From positions 7,876,501-7,940,500 of the forward strand of contig OX485808.1 of the NCBI GenBank assembly GCA_950295325.1: a stretch of DNA of 64,000 nucleotides, given 5' to 3'. Made by a program: the position numbers and the translations under genes. The notes under the pieces were generated by a model. That model worked only from the letters and a program-made list of their open reading frames with translations, was not told the origin of the DNA and ran no database searches. This DNA is from Polytrichum commune (lineage: Eukaryota > Streptophyta > Polytrichopsida > Polytrichales > Polytrichaceae). This document shows positions 1-11,125 of this stretch, piece by piece. How positions within the stretch are numbered: position 1 is the first letter of the stretch; each line of letters begins with the position of its first letter.

Positions 1-405
1 GGAAGGGAGAGAATTAGACTTGTGACTCGGTATTAGACTGTGACTGTTCTGACCCGATTCGCTCAAGACGTTTCTCGCTTAGTTCCCGGTTCGTGGTTCT
101 GTAACTTCTGTCACTTGTAACTAGACTTTTATAAAAATTTACTAAGGCCTAATTTTTATAAGGATGGAAATATGTTAAGCAGTATCACCACATGTATAAT
201 GAATAAATCCATATATGGTGAGAAAGTAACAAGTCAAGTCACATGAGAATAGATTAATTGTGATAATAAAGTGTTAAACCCATTCCATCACCCCTTTGAA
301 CTATCAATCGACCTTATCGTGACAAACTAAAGATACATCTGACACTCATTTAGTCTTCCCTGGGTGTTTTTCGAGCTGGAACCCTGGATGAAAAAACTAA
401 CTACA
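1..405 (+). repeat. 3' portion of the 5' LTR (window-truncated)
   Basis: Nearly identical to about 44690-45088. By eye there are a few substitutions and three or more small indels, for example a 9-base TAACTTCTG segment and an AATT difference. It ends CTACA just before the PBS. The LTR start is outside the window. Confidence 0.9.
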
Positions 406-408
406 TTT

Positions 409-426
409 TGGCGCCGTTGCCGGGGA
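409..426 (+). other. Primer binding site (tRNA-Asp type)
   Basis: TGGCGCCGTTGCCGGGGA begins three bases after the LTR end at 405. This is the 18-base PBS known from Tat/Athila-like plant gypsy elements, complementary to the 3' end of tRNA-Asp, where reverse transcription would be primed. Confidence 0.85.
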
Positions 427-634
427 AGGCTACGGTCGTCAAAATTTAGTTGATAAGGCATTGATAGAGGTCACAAAATTAAAACTACAAATCAAGCCAA
501 AGTCATATTTTGCATATATAACAGTGAACAAAATAAATTGAGAATAAGTCCTAGACTATTCTTACAATTTATTTCTACCCTGATAAAGAAAAGCAAAATA
601 GACATGTGCTAAAAAATTTGGAGGATGAATTTAA

Positions 635-1619
635 ATGTGGCCCTGGGACCCCAAGGTGAAGGGTTCCTGGAAGTGTTCAGTCGCCCTCTTCACTTTAATC
701 GTCGAATTAAGTCATAAGGCTCAGACCATTAACAAACCAGTCACGTCAAAGTCAAATACCCGTTTTATTCAGTGGAAATCTAAGGAAACTAATCTTAATA
801 AATGGAGTAAATTTCCTAGGGAGAGATTTCTAACACAAACTGTGTTTGCTCGATCTCCATTAGAGTCCAAAATTAAAACCCTTCCGTTAGAGATACAACA
901 AATTATTGTGACAAAAGTTTGGCAAAATAGAACCATCATTGAAGGTACTGAAGACATAAAAGATTTCAGTAACTTTGTGGAAAAGGACTACCTTTTGAGT
1001 CAGTACCTAGAATACACGTTGTTGGCACCAAGTGGAGAACAATTAATGAAAGAAGCTCACGATGCACTAAAAAAACTAGAGAATGTGGCCTTGGGAATCT
1101 ATCCCGCCAAAGTCAGGAAGTTCTGACGATTGGCTTTATCAAGGCTCACATTTATTTACCGCACTCTATCGTTTTTATAAAGCCTCTTTTTGGGGTGTAG
1201 GAATTCATATAGGACCAAATCACCCTATCTATCCTAAAGGGTTTAGAGATAATTTTCTTAAACTACCCAACCACCTCCAGTCAAAGATCTTTGAAATAGT
1301 CTGGAATCATGGTGAAGGGTTTAATGAAATTATCATAAACAATGGGTACCCAAGGTTGAGGGTGGATCTTCGATTTATGTTTTTGGTTTACAGCCAACAT
1401 AAAGACGAAAATTTTCCTGCCAACAAGTTTGGGTACGGTTGTTGGAACGGTGGAACCTTCACTAAGAAAGAGGCACGTTTTTATTACGGGCCTTTTGAAC
1501 CTTATACAAGTGTGAATATCCCAGATTTCTCCGATTCTTCCTTCAAAGCCAAAGATTACATCAATTTTGAGAAATTATGCCTACATGGAAGAAAACGGTA
1601 TGTAAAATCATATAGATAA
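635..1619 (+). pseudogene. Retrotransposon pre-gag ORFs (two overlapping frames)
   Basis: Two open frames overlap: 635-1126 (163 codons) and 1083-1619 (178 codons). Both begin with ATG followed by codons for WPW and both lie between the PBS and gag. Neither resembles a family I recognise; both look like basic/aromatic structural protein. The overlap with a frame change, and a further frame change into the gag ORF at 1634, suggest either frameshift decay of one long gag-leading ORF or separate small ORFs. The local repetition of the ATGTGGCC-TGGGA context at 635 and 1083 may be an internal duplication. Confidence 0.45.
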
Positions 1620-1633
1620 GTATAAAGGATCAA

Positions 1634-2912
1634 GTGAAACCATATGCATTTTCCATACTGGAACCTGCACATGCAAAGTCTCATGCACAAACAGCCTCAG
1701 TACGGAAGGCAGCCAATGATAAGGCTAGAGAGGATCGTGCTATAGCGAGAGACTATCGGAGGAAGAAAGTGGAGAGAAATAGGGATTGGTTAAGATATGT
1801 CATAAAGTTACACAAAGAACAAACCGATAGTGAAACAACTGAGGGAGATCACATTCCGGTTGAGGACGACACCTCAACAGGCATATCATCACCTCTTAAA
1901 CCACAACAATTAAATTTTGGGTCAACTTCAGGAGAATCACAAAACCAGCCAATACAACCTTCTCAGATTTTCCTAACTCCGCAACCACCACCACCACCCC
2001 CAGTACCACCACCACTTCCAATGGCGCAACCAAATCCGAATCCTCGTATTACTAATGTAGTACACATTCCTTATTTTTTAGGACGGCCAGGTGCTGATCC
2101 TGATACACATATTGCTAAATTTGAAGTAACATGTGCTGCGAATAGCATTCCTCCTGCTAAATTTCAAGAGGTCTTTGCCGCCTCTTTGCAGGAAGATGCC
2201 TTCGCATGGTATTTAAGGCAACCCGCGTTTGCGGATTGGAATGCATTAAAAAATGCCTTCCTAGATCATTTTCGACCCTTAGGTTTTGCTAGTAGTTTAA
2301 AAGAGAAACTACGAACCATAAGGATGGGTATAAATGAACGGGTGGACAACTATTACGGGCGGATGCAAGATATCCTGCAACGTATGGGAGTTCACCAAAT
2401 ACCGGATAACTTCCTTATGAGCATTTTTATTGGAGGGTTGTATCCAATAGAGTTGAAAACATATGTGAAGGAAGGTCGTACGGCAACATATGCGCAAGCA
2501 TATGCTCGAGCCAAAATTTGGGAGGAGTGCCGTTTAGAAGACAACTTAGTCATCTATACGGACAACACTTACTCAAATAACCCTATACCTCCCCATATGG
2601 GAACTTTCCCCATAACTAATCAAAACCAACATTATATAACGGATATGCATCCTTCCACCACTTTTACCACACCTATACTTTCTAAACCGGCTGGGATGAC
2701 GTCCTCAACCCATGACCCCACCATAGCTAAACATGAAGATGCTATCATGAACTTAACTAAACAATTGACATAATTGTCAGTTAAAGTCATGAAAGGAGCA
2801 CCAAAACGACCCCAAGTTACTAATGAACGCACAAATGTATGGTGCACGAATTGTAAAGGGCATGGTCATGTAGCTAACGAGTGTCCTACACCCCAAGGCA
2901 TACGAATCAAAT
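1634..2912 (+). pseudogene. gag: gag, capsid part and first zinc knuckle (5' half, interrupted by element A)
   Basis: The open frame 1634-2773 is entered without an ATG, so the true start lies upstream. It encodes a basic N-terminus, a proline-rich linker (PPPPPPVPPP near 1984-2018) and a retrotransposon gag/capsid domain (about 2130-2530) with motifs AWYLRQP, FLDHFRP and FIGGL. An in-frame TAA (2771-2773), best explained by CAA to TAA, is followed by more coding sequence with a CX2CX4HX4C knuckle (CTNCKGHGHVANEC, 2842-2883). The frame runs directly into the TIR of element A after codon AAA (2909-2911) and continues at 20145. Product: virus-like-particle structural protein of the retrotransposon. 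Confidence 0.85.
2909..2912. repeat. Target-site duplication of element A, left copy (AAAT)
   Basis: AAAT precedes the TIR at 2913 and recurs at 20145-20148. Removing the element plus one copy restores an unbroken gag frame reading ...GIRIK-CTYCGG..., which supports a 4-bp duplication. Confidence 0.8.
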
Positions 2913-2940
2913 AACACTATATTCGTTAAATTGAGACTTT
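2913..2940 (+). repeat. Element A left terminal inverted repeat
   Basis: Twenty-eight bases identical to the reverse complement of 20117-20144. Identity stops at 2941, where the left end continues TTGGGC and the right end continues CTCTAG. Confidence 0.9.
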
Positions 2941-3039
2941 TTGGGCATTTTGAGACATTCACATAAATAAGAACAAGGATAAATGGAACACATATTGGAG
3001 AAAGTTGTAAGATGCGAACACTTTGTGTTGGGTATTTAG

Positions 3040-3325
3040 AACAAGAACCCCATTAATAACTCATATTTGGGATTGTTTAGGATGAGCAATCCAAACCTTA
3101 GGCCAAATTGAAGGGGAAATCTTAAAACATTCATATTATCGCACACAAAATATGAGATCTTGTATGAATATGTTTTAGGTAGGGCACTCCAAACCCTTAG
3201 ACCATATTGAAGGGGAACTATGTGAACCAATATAATATAACATACAAAATATTCCAAACTCATATTTGTGATGGTTTAGTTAGGGCAATCCAAACCTTGG
3301 ACCATATTGAAGGGGAAATCATGTG
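3040..3325 (+). repeat. Element A left subterminal repeats (three diverged 22-bp motifs)
   Basis: Three units of roughly 100 bases each contain a 22-bp inverted motif starting GTTTAG and ending TCCAAAC (near 3075, 3172 and 3276), followed by a segment like CCATATTGAAGGGGAA. Motif length and arm layout match the internal copies with arms GTTTGGGTCG/CGACCCAAAC, so these look like diverged members of the same family. The right end has matching copies (TTTGGAGTGCTCTACCC near 19935). Subterminal repeats of this kind are typical transposase-binding sites. Confidence 0.65.
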
Positions 3326-3459
3326 ACACTTATATTATTGCAAAAAAACATACAAAGTATGGCATGTAAAATGCATAGCATGCTAACACCACACATACAT
3401 TGGATAGTGCGACCCAAAATGATGTTGCCTATGGCCCAAAACCCTACGCCTACTATGGC

Positions 3460-4281
3460 CTATCTAGCCTTGGAGATTGCCTCTTTTTCTTTTGCTTTTT
3501 TTTCTTTTGCCTCTTTTTCTTTTGCCTCTTTTTCTTTTGCCTCTTTTTCTTTTGCTGCGGCTTCTTTTGCTCGCATTGCTTCAACATTCCTGAAAATCTC
3601 CGCCCCGCGACTATAGCCATTCTTGGGGTGACCGCCATCCATAAGACATTTTGGAGTCCGTCGGCCGCCCGAAATATACGTCGAAGAATTCGAATACGAT
3701 GAAGTGGATTGTCTCGCATTTCTGGTCATGGCGTACATACGCTCGAACTCGATGGACGCACTAGACCGCATAGGTTTACGGGTGGGAGCAACCTGCAACG
3801 CGCCATTGCAAGACCACATGTGTTAGTTTAGGGAGGAAGACCCAAACGTGTCACACGATCATTTTTTAAGTGCAAAATGATTGTAATGCGCGGTTAACCA
3901 TGTTTTAGAGAGGGGGGGGGGGTTCACCTTGTCACCGGGGGCGTTCCCATCGGAGTTGGCAAGGAGGGGCAAGGCGTCCCGCAAAGGAATAGGAAGGGTT
4001 CCACTCTTCGTTGGCCGTGCGTCCATCCGCAGCCGCCGTTGAGGTGTAATACTTCCGCCGGGCCGAGAGGGGGATGTCCGGACGCATTTGCGATTTATGC
4101 CCTTGAGCGGCGACGGGGACGGAGATCGCCGTAAGATTTGCTTGGGTGGGGGGCTATCGACGACGCCGGCGTCAATAGGCTCCTTGGAGTAGTCAATGGT
4201 TGACGCGGCGTCGTAAACGGTCTCGTAGAAGAAGCTCCCCAACTCTGACTCGCTGACGATGTCAATCGAGGGCTCCAAACG
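3460..4281 (-). CDS. Hypothetical two-exon gene with (EKEAK) repeats, element A
   Basis: Exon 4281-3928 (118 codons, after acceptor GCGCCAG) joins in frame to exon 3792-3460 (after acceptor GTTGCAG) across a GTGAAC donor; stop at 3460. The first exon has a Ser/Pro/Arg-rich stretch (SPSPSPLKG). The second ends in a charged helix-like tail of repeated EKEAK units from a CTTTTTCTTTTGC-type tandem repeat (3480-3560). No first exon or ATG was found; the gene could be a 3' portion of something longer, or belong to the neighbouring gene by alternative splicing. Function unknown; coiled-coil or nucleic-acid binding is only a guess. Confidence 0.45.
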
Positions 4282-4387
4282 CTGGCGCAAAAAAGGAAAC
4301 GAAACAAAACCCAAAGGAAGAGGGTTTGCTAGAGCGCGTGAAAATCAAGATACATATGAAGCATATATTACACAAAGTGGGCGGGCG

Positions 4388-4416
4388 CATACACACACAC
4401 ACACACACATACACAC
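4388..4416. repeat. (AC)n microsatellite
   Basis: Runs of ACACACAC interrupted by AT, just past the stop of the four-exon gene on the minus strand, within its presumed 3' UTR. Confidence 0.9.
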
Positions 4417-4424
4417 GTGCTGCT

Positions 4425-7400
4425 TCAAATGAGCTTGTTAAATTTCGCGTGAGAGAACAACTCTCTGTACAAATGGTCTCGTGGATCCAAGTATCTCTCG
4501 CCTATCGGATTATTCCTAACAAAATTGTTTACAGGTAGTCCGCTTCCCTTGAGCGCCTGGAGGTATTTACTAAGGTCTAACAAAAATCGGTCCCGGACCT
4601 TCTCGACCGTCCACGTAGGGCAAACTATTAAGTTGGCCGTCGGGTTCAACATGTTCTTTGCGGCGATGTCGTCCACCATGAGCGTGTTCTCCCGGGTGGG
4701 ACGGACGTCGTAGGGGACACCTATCAATGACGGACGCTGGTCCCAAAAAATGGGCTTCAAGACCTTGAGGTATTGGGGGGAAGCGGGGTTGTTTGGTTTT
4801 TTGACGACTTTGCCGTCCGGTGTGTACAATATTCTACAGGCTTCCTGTGCTAGGACCATGCAGGGGGGCTCGATGCCCTTGAAGATGAACTCCACGACTG
4901 CATTGGTGTTCTCGGCCTTCATGGAGCTCCACACGACCACCCACCATCGTTGTTGGGCGATCTGGAGGAAGGTCCGAAGCCACGGGCGGAGGTGAACTAG
5001 CTTGCTCTTTATGAACGTGGGCGGCCCGTCGTAATTCGCGTCCTCGGGTTTGCAAAAGGCCACCGTGGGGGTCCTCGGGCAATGAACGCATTGGACGAGG
5101 ACCCCGTTGAGGTCTAACACCAGGAACCGGGTCTTAGGCGGCAAAGGTGGAACGGGTAAAATGGGGGGGACCATCGCGCTACCTTCCTCGCTTCTTGGAG
5201 AGGCCCGGCGGGGAGCCGCGACGCTATGCTCCGATCCCTGTGGAGACGAGCGACATAAGGCGGGGGAAGACTATGTCATGCTATGTCCACTTAAAGTGAA
5301 TACAATATTTTCTGTGAAAAATACAAGAACCACTATGCATAGGCGGCCATACAAATGCAAGAGGGGGCAAGAGGAAAAAATATACATTTGAACACGAAAA
5401 CAAACATAAGAGCACAAAATAATAATTTTATTGTTTGCAATGCTCTATGTACAAAATGCCTAGGGGTGCGAAGCCGCGTTGAACGATCCGTTCAAACTAT
5501 CCTAATTCAACATCTACAAAATTGTGTGCACGCCTCCAAGTTCGAGTAAAATCGTGGGACGGGCGACGTTAGTGATCGTCGGGGGGGGGGGGGGGGCTGA
5601 AGGGATGCGAGAGCGGATGGACGGGGTGGGGGCAGTTCCTCCTAGCTAGGGGGGACACGACCACGGCAACAAGACAATAGACCAGGAGTTTGGGTCGAGC
5701 GACCCAAACTGAGGAGGTCTCAGTGTATTACCTCTCCCTGGTCATGCCTGGACGCCATGGAAGCCTCCACCGCCTCCGCTTGTCGTTCTCTCTTGCCACC
5801 GCCTTCTCCGACGATGTCAGCACCCCTCTCCTGCAAGCGCTCAGTGTCAGGACCTTCTCCTAACCCAACCTCCGCATGTGCATCATGCATAGGTTCATCG
5901 ATTGGGATAGGAGTAGAGGTATCACCAGGCCCTCGAGGACCTTCAACATCAGGCATGGGTGTGTCTCTTTCAGACCCATGCTGGTCCATTGAAGACTGAG
6001 CGGTAACGGGGTTTGGGTCGGCCGACCCAAACTCTCGTGCATCATGAGATTGGCCTTGTTGCACTGTAAGGGGGGGCGGGTTTGGGTCGGACGACCCAAA
6101 CATGTGGGGGTCGTCCTGCTGATGGGGCGGGGGGATCACCAGGGGCGGCCGAAGTGGTGGGGGGGTCACAGGTCTAGAAGACCCGGGAAGGCGCCATATA
6201 TTGGGGTCATCCGCTTGTTGAACCGGCGGATACGGACGGACGTGGGGGGGAACCATGTGCTGAAAGCTGAAGGAGGATTGCGGCACGGGCTGCGGAGGAA
6301 TGTTCTGGGGAGGGAAGCCGGGGGGCAAGTGTGGAAATGAGCCCGGGGGAGCCACCACCAAACCCTGCGCCCACATGCCTCGAATCACTTGCGTGATCAA
6401 GTCCGCACTAGTTGGAGGTTGCGCCAATGCCCGCAGTCGCTCTTGCTCCAATAAGAGAGCCCTTAGCTCTGCCACTTCGTTCCGCACTGAGGGTTCTTCA
6501 GCAGCGGCCTTTTGCAAGCGGACGCGTTGTTCTTCGTCCCTTAACATCTTCTCGTTGGCTTCTTGCACGGTGAGGACTTCCGGCTTCACCTTCACCATCC
6601 CTGCGAAGGCACCTAGAGAGGGAGGGTCCGACCTGAGCCGTTTCGCGAGCTCCATGTCGTCCTCGTCTTCGCTGCTAATGGCAATTGTCTCCTCGATGGC
6701 ATAGTCGCCATAGAGTTTCTTGCCTTTTAGTTTCCTCCTCTCCCTGAACGCGGCAGTCGCATCCCTGGAGTACATGTCGCGGGCATCATCAACCGTCAGG
6801 ACGGGCACCAACTTACTTTGTGGAGTTGCTACCCGCATTGCCTTCTTTCGTTGAGGGGCTTCAGATTCCTGAGTGAAGCCTGTTCCCCCTTCTTCGACCT
6901 CGCCCTCCACTTTAGCCTCTTCTTCCTCCTCTTCCACCTCCTCATCCTCCTCCCCCTCCTCGTCACGCGGTCGCCGAGAGGATGTGCCTGGATGCACTTG
7001 GACCAGAGGCTCTGGTACAGCAGCTGGAACCCTTATGGCCAATTCTTCAGGGTTGACACGCCTCGCCTTATCCAGCGGGCTCTCACCCCCTTCAACAGTC
7101 TCCTCGGCGTAGCTCCCAGGGATCCAGTCTAGTATATCCATCTTCTTCGCCAATGATTTTTGGGCCTTGTAGAATTGGATGTCATTAAGGTCTACATAGC
7201 TGTACACGTTCAGCCCCAGCATCTGCAGAAATCCCACCAGATGTTATTATATGGCATAACATGTGATTCCACCGAAAAGGGGAAGTACATACAAGACCTA
7301 ATATCAATTGCAAAGGTTATAGTTTGGGTCGAGCGACCCAAACTAGCATCAGTGTTAGTTTGGGTCGAGCGACCCAAACTAGCATCGGTGTTAGTTTGGG

Positions 7401-10378
7401 TCGCTCGACCCAAACTATGAAAACAATTATGGTAAGGAGCTTACCATGCCAGCGAAGACGGGCTTGGTGCCGCCGAAGACGTTGAATATACAGTCCCCTC
7501 TTCTCGTCAAGGCCCTCATTATTCGGAGATAGAATTCCATCCGCAACTCGTCCGAATGGTATATGGCATATTTTGCCTCGTCGTAGAGGGACTTACTTGC
7601 GCCCAGGCCTTCTGGAACTTGGAATAGTTTCTGCATCCGGGTTATGGGGTGGTTCTCCACCTTCAGCAAGGTTGCTTTGAACACAAAGTACAAGCACAAC
7701 AAATTCATGACTTTGGTTTTCTTGTCCTTTAGTGTCGTGTACACCCCCTCCGCCGGTGCAGCAATGTAGTGAGACTTAGACACCGCATACTCAGGCTGCA
7801 ATTTCCTCACAATTTCATACACCTGCTCTGCTCTCCTATCCTCTACTATCCACAACCACATATCGACCTCCCTAAGCTTAGGGCTTGCATACTCCACGAA
7901 CTTCGACATGAAGGGCTCGTAGAAGGGTGTACCCATTGTGCCCTCAAACGTACTCCCAGGAATGCTCCGGAAGTCTATTATACCAAAGGGGAACCGGTCC
8001 GCTGCTCTTACTCGTATTTCTTTCCTGGAATCAAGGCCGGGCCATCCCTGGATTTTAATAGGGTCAAAATCGACAAGGTTGAAATGCGCATCCCCCTCAA
8101 AACTTACAATCTTCTTCTCCTTTATAAAGTTTGAGAAGGCACGCGTCGAGTGTTCTGGAAGAGCCAGGTTCTTCCCACCCTTCACCAGTTTTGACTTTAG
8201 GAAGTCTTCTCCTGCCTCCCTGATCAGAGCTGCCATGGATGCACTGGTGAAGTTGTATTCAGCCTTGAACGCTCTCCAGTTCACCTCGTTCACCTCGTCA
8301 TCGACAAAAATGTTCTTTTCCGGGATTAGCTTCTGCAGCTCCTGGACGATCGTTGTTTTCTTCTTCCTATTCTCCGCCCATTCCTTCATTGTGTAGCATG
8401 AAGGAACAAAGGATTTCGGCTTGGTGAAGACTATTTTGGGGTACACCCAAAATCTCTTAGGGGTCGGGTTGTTGTGCAAGATGTGCGTTGCCGCCTTCCC
8501 CATTTCCGCCTCCGAAAGACCCTGCAGACTTCTAAAGAATTCTCTCATGAGAGGCTTCATCGTCTTGAATCGAGAGGACGAGTTGAAGAGGTTGCATGTG
8601 TCAGGATCCATGAGATCCCCTGTCTCGTGTTTCTCAAACACTGTCTTCCACTTCTGCCAAACCATGTCGGATGATGTAATCAAGTAGATCTCTCCTCTTA
8701 GCTCATTGTACTTCTTTTGCTTGTGACTTGAATTGTCAATTGAGGAGAATTTGTTTATCATTTGGTATTTGAAAAGCTGCACAAGAGCATAGAATGCGTG
8801 TTAATTCTCAATATGTTGTTTCCAAACAAAGAAGAAAAATGATGAACAACAAACTGCGTAGACAAACACAAACTAAAACACAAGGTTTGGGTCGAGCGAC
8901 CCAAACTGTATGAAGAAACACAAGGTTTGGGTCGAGCGACCCAAACTGTATGAAGAAACGCAAAGTTTGGGTCGAGCGACCCAAACTGTATGAAGAAACC
9001 CAAAGTTTGGGTCGAGCGACCCAAACTCTGTTTGAGAAACAATGCTCACCTCCCACTTTGGATTCTTGTCTTTTGCATTCTCCCTTTCCTTGGGAGGCCG
9101 GCCGTAGAACTCCCACACATCCCGCGATGCCATGATGTTCCTAATCCAAGAAGCTTGATATGCCCGCTTCTTGTTATTCATGTTGAAATAGCGGGAGATA
9201 TCGCTCAGCCGGGTTTCGTCGTCCGACCACACGACCAATGCCTTCCATACCTTCAATTTTTCCTTTAGACCATTAGGATCATTCCACTCCGTCATCAGTT
9301 GAAGTTTCTTTGAAGCTTCAACACTGTGCTGACCGTCAATCAGCCAAAAATCGCCTTTCTCTATAGAAGGCCACATATCCGGTGTAGGCATTCTTTTGTG
9401 TCCCTGAGGCATGACAACAATAGTCTGCCTATCATGTTTAAACTGGTCGCTCACCATCTGGGCGATTAACCAATCAACATACGCATCTTCCTTTGCCCGA
9501 ACGCACTTCTCTGGTGGCGCTAGGTGGTATTGTGCGATGTTGACATCAAACTTGAATTCTCTGCCCATGAAAAAACAATGTAAACACTTGGTGTCGAAAT
9601 TGTTGAGTATTTTCTGGATCTCCGATGGCTCCACTCCTTCCCCGGGCTTGGGCATACGTAGCTCCGGTGAAACAGGCTCATCTGTCATGGCAGATACTGA
9701 CTCTCTCGGCCTCTTAGATGGTGTCGTCTGCCGGCTTTGTGATGGCGTCGGTGTTTCACTATCAGCAGGAGTTGCCGTAGGTGTTGTTCTCCTCGAGTCA
9801 GCTGGAACCGGTCGGGGCTTCCTCACTGTTTGAGGTCTTGACGACCCTGCGCCCTCTTCAGCAGTCGCCTTGCGCCTCACAGCTTGTTGAGATTTTGACT
9901 TGCTTTGCTGGGTCTTGTTTATTGCGTTGATTGCCTGCTTAAGTTTAGTGAACCTGGTTGCAACCTTCGTGTTTGAAATGATCGCATCTATGAAGATTGT
10001 ATCCGGTTTAACAATGTCTGGCTCAGCGCAGGATTCCTTCACGTATACCGGATCGAATGGCTCGGCTTGCTCATGCATGAACATGTGCACATTTTCCAGA
10101 GAAGAGTTTTCCAGGATGACGTCAACGTGCTCTCCTAGAGCATGAACTGATGCCACCTCCCATCCCGTCAAAGCATCCCATGTGTGTTGCTCCTCCGTGC
10201 CAACCTTCAAAACAAGGAGGATTTTGAATTGAGCTGCCTTTACTACAAGAAAGGACCATGCAATTACAAGGTCTTCTTTTGCTACGTAGGATTGGTTTTT
10301 AGGAGTTTCGTGCTCCTGCCAGATCGCGTCTGGTGCCGGCTTGAACCATCGTTCTCCAGGTTTTTTCTTGGGGGGCAT
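4425..10378 (-). CDS. Four-exon fusion gene: ParB-like DGQH + N4/N6 DNA-methyltransferase-like + FCP1/SCP-like HAD phosphatase
   Basis: Exons 10378-9050, 8776-7445, 7222-5732 and 5237-4425 have good GT/AG sites, all phase 0, and sum to 4965 bases (1654 residues plus stop). Exon 1 holds a Ser/Thr/Pro linker and a ParB-like motif (FWLIDGQHSVEA, about residues 344-355). Exon 2 carries a candidate motif IV (FGIIDFRSIPGS, about 707-718). Motif I lies near the exon 2/3 junction (NVFGGTKPVFAGM, then MLGLNVYSYVDLND); this IV-then-I order is typical of beta-class N4/N6 methyltransferases. Exon 3 is acidic and proline-rich. Exon 4 has a HAD fold of FCP1/SCP type (DLNGVL about 1426, VVWSS, LMVDD), with Asn where the second catalytic Asp is usual. 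An acceptor (TTGCAG) abuts the ATG, so a 5' UTR intron is likely. No stop interrupts it. Activity is inferred only from motifs. Confidence 0.75.
5688..5709. repeat. 22-bp inverted motif, intron 3 of the fusion gene (centre AG)
   Basis: Arms GTTTGGGTCG and CGACCCAAAC separated by AG. It lies in intron 3 (5731-5238). The same intron has a G-homopolymer near 5581-5597. Confidence 0.9.
6011..6101. repeat. Two 22-bp inverted motifs inside coding exon 3 (6011-6032, 6080-6101)
   Basis: Both copies have intact 10-bp arms, with centres GC and GA. Read on the minus strand they add the related peptides FGSADPNP and FGSSDPNP without breaking the frame of exon 3. Confidence 0.85.
7322..7415. repeat. Three tandem 22-bp inverted motifs, intron 2
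   Basis: Copies at 7322-7343, 7358-7379 and 7394-7415, spaced exactly 36 bases apart; centres AG, AG, CT. They lie in the 222-base intron 2 between the two exons that together form methyltransferase motif I. Confidence 0.95.
8881..9026. repeat. Four 40-bp tandem units carrying 22-bp inverted motifs, intron 1
   Basis: Motifs at 8885, 8925, 8965 and 9005, all with centre AG, each followed by a TGTATGAAGAAAC-type spacer. Identical 40-base spacing indicates tandem duplication. Intron 1 is 9049-8777. Confidence 0.95.
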
Positions 10379-10402
10379 CTGCAAGTAGAAATACATATGT
10401 TA

Positions 10403-11125
10403 GTTTCGGTCGGGCGACCCAAACTCTTTCAAATCATATAGGCTTATGTCTGGGTTTAGTAACATTTATATATGGGGTTACTTTTCACAGGTTTGGGTCG
10501 AACGACCCAAACCTGTGCCTACAATGGCTAATGAATAATATATTATTTGGCTACGAAAACCAATCTTTAAGTTCATGGATACAACAATCATCACGAGCTA
10601 CTGTTCTAGTTGTGGGTCATTTCATTATTGCTTGGGTGTTTGAGTTGTTGTTTATAAGTGTAAGTATTGTTCGTAAGCAGTAAAAATTTACGCAAAGTTT
10701 GGGTCGTTCGACCCAAACTTTGTAGCGGTATGGAATGATCGGCTATGGCCTTAGATCATACCCAAGATGATGATTACCTAAATTATGAATTACCATTTCA
10801 TGCGCTGTTTGGGTCGAACGACCCAAACTCTGCAGATGGATTGGGTCGAGCGACCCAAAGCATGTGCTAGTTTGGGTCGAGCGACCCAAACTCTGCAGAT
10901 GGATTGGGTCGATAGGGTTAGATATTCACCCAAGATGATGATTAAATTAATTATAAATGAACATTTGATGCGGAGTTTGGCTAAACCCTAGACCCAAACA
11001 ATGCTTATGGTTTGGATCGAGCGACCCAAACTCTGCAGATGGATTGGCGCCCACGACCCAAAGCATCTGCTAGTTTGGGTCGAACGACCCAAACCATCTT
11101 CAGAGTTTGGGTCGAACGATCCAAA
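10403..11125. repeat. Cluster of scattered 22-bp inverted motifs upstream of the fusion gene
   Basis: Copies at 10403-10424 (centre GG), 10491-10512 (AA), 10697-10718 (TT), 10807-10828 (AA) and 10870-10891 (AG), with shortened or mutated copies near 10840, 11010, 11070 and 11104. They occupy the presumed promoter and 5' UTR of the minus-strand gene. The copies at 10491 and 10697 sit in longer inverted repeats. Confidence 0.9.

Noticed and set aside
4388..4538. Plus-strand ORF with Thr/His repeats
   Set aside because: It is a reading of the AC microsatellite and the antisense of the HAD exon.
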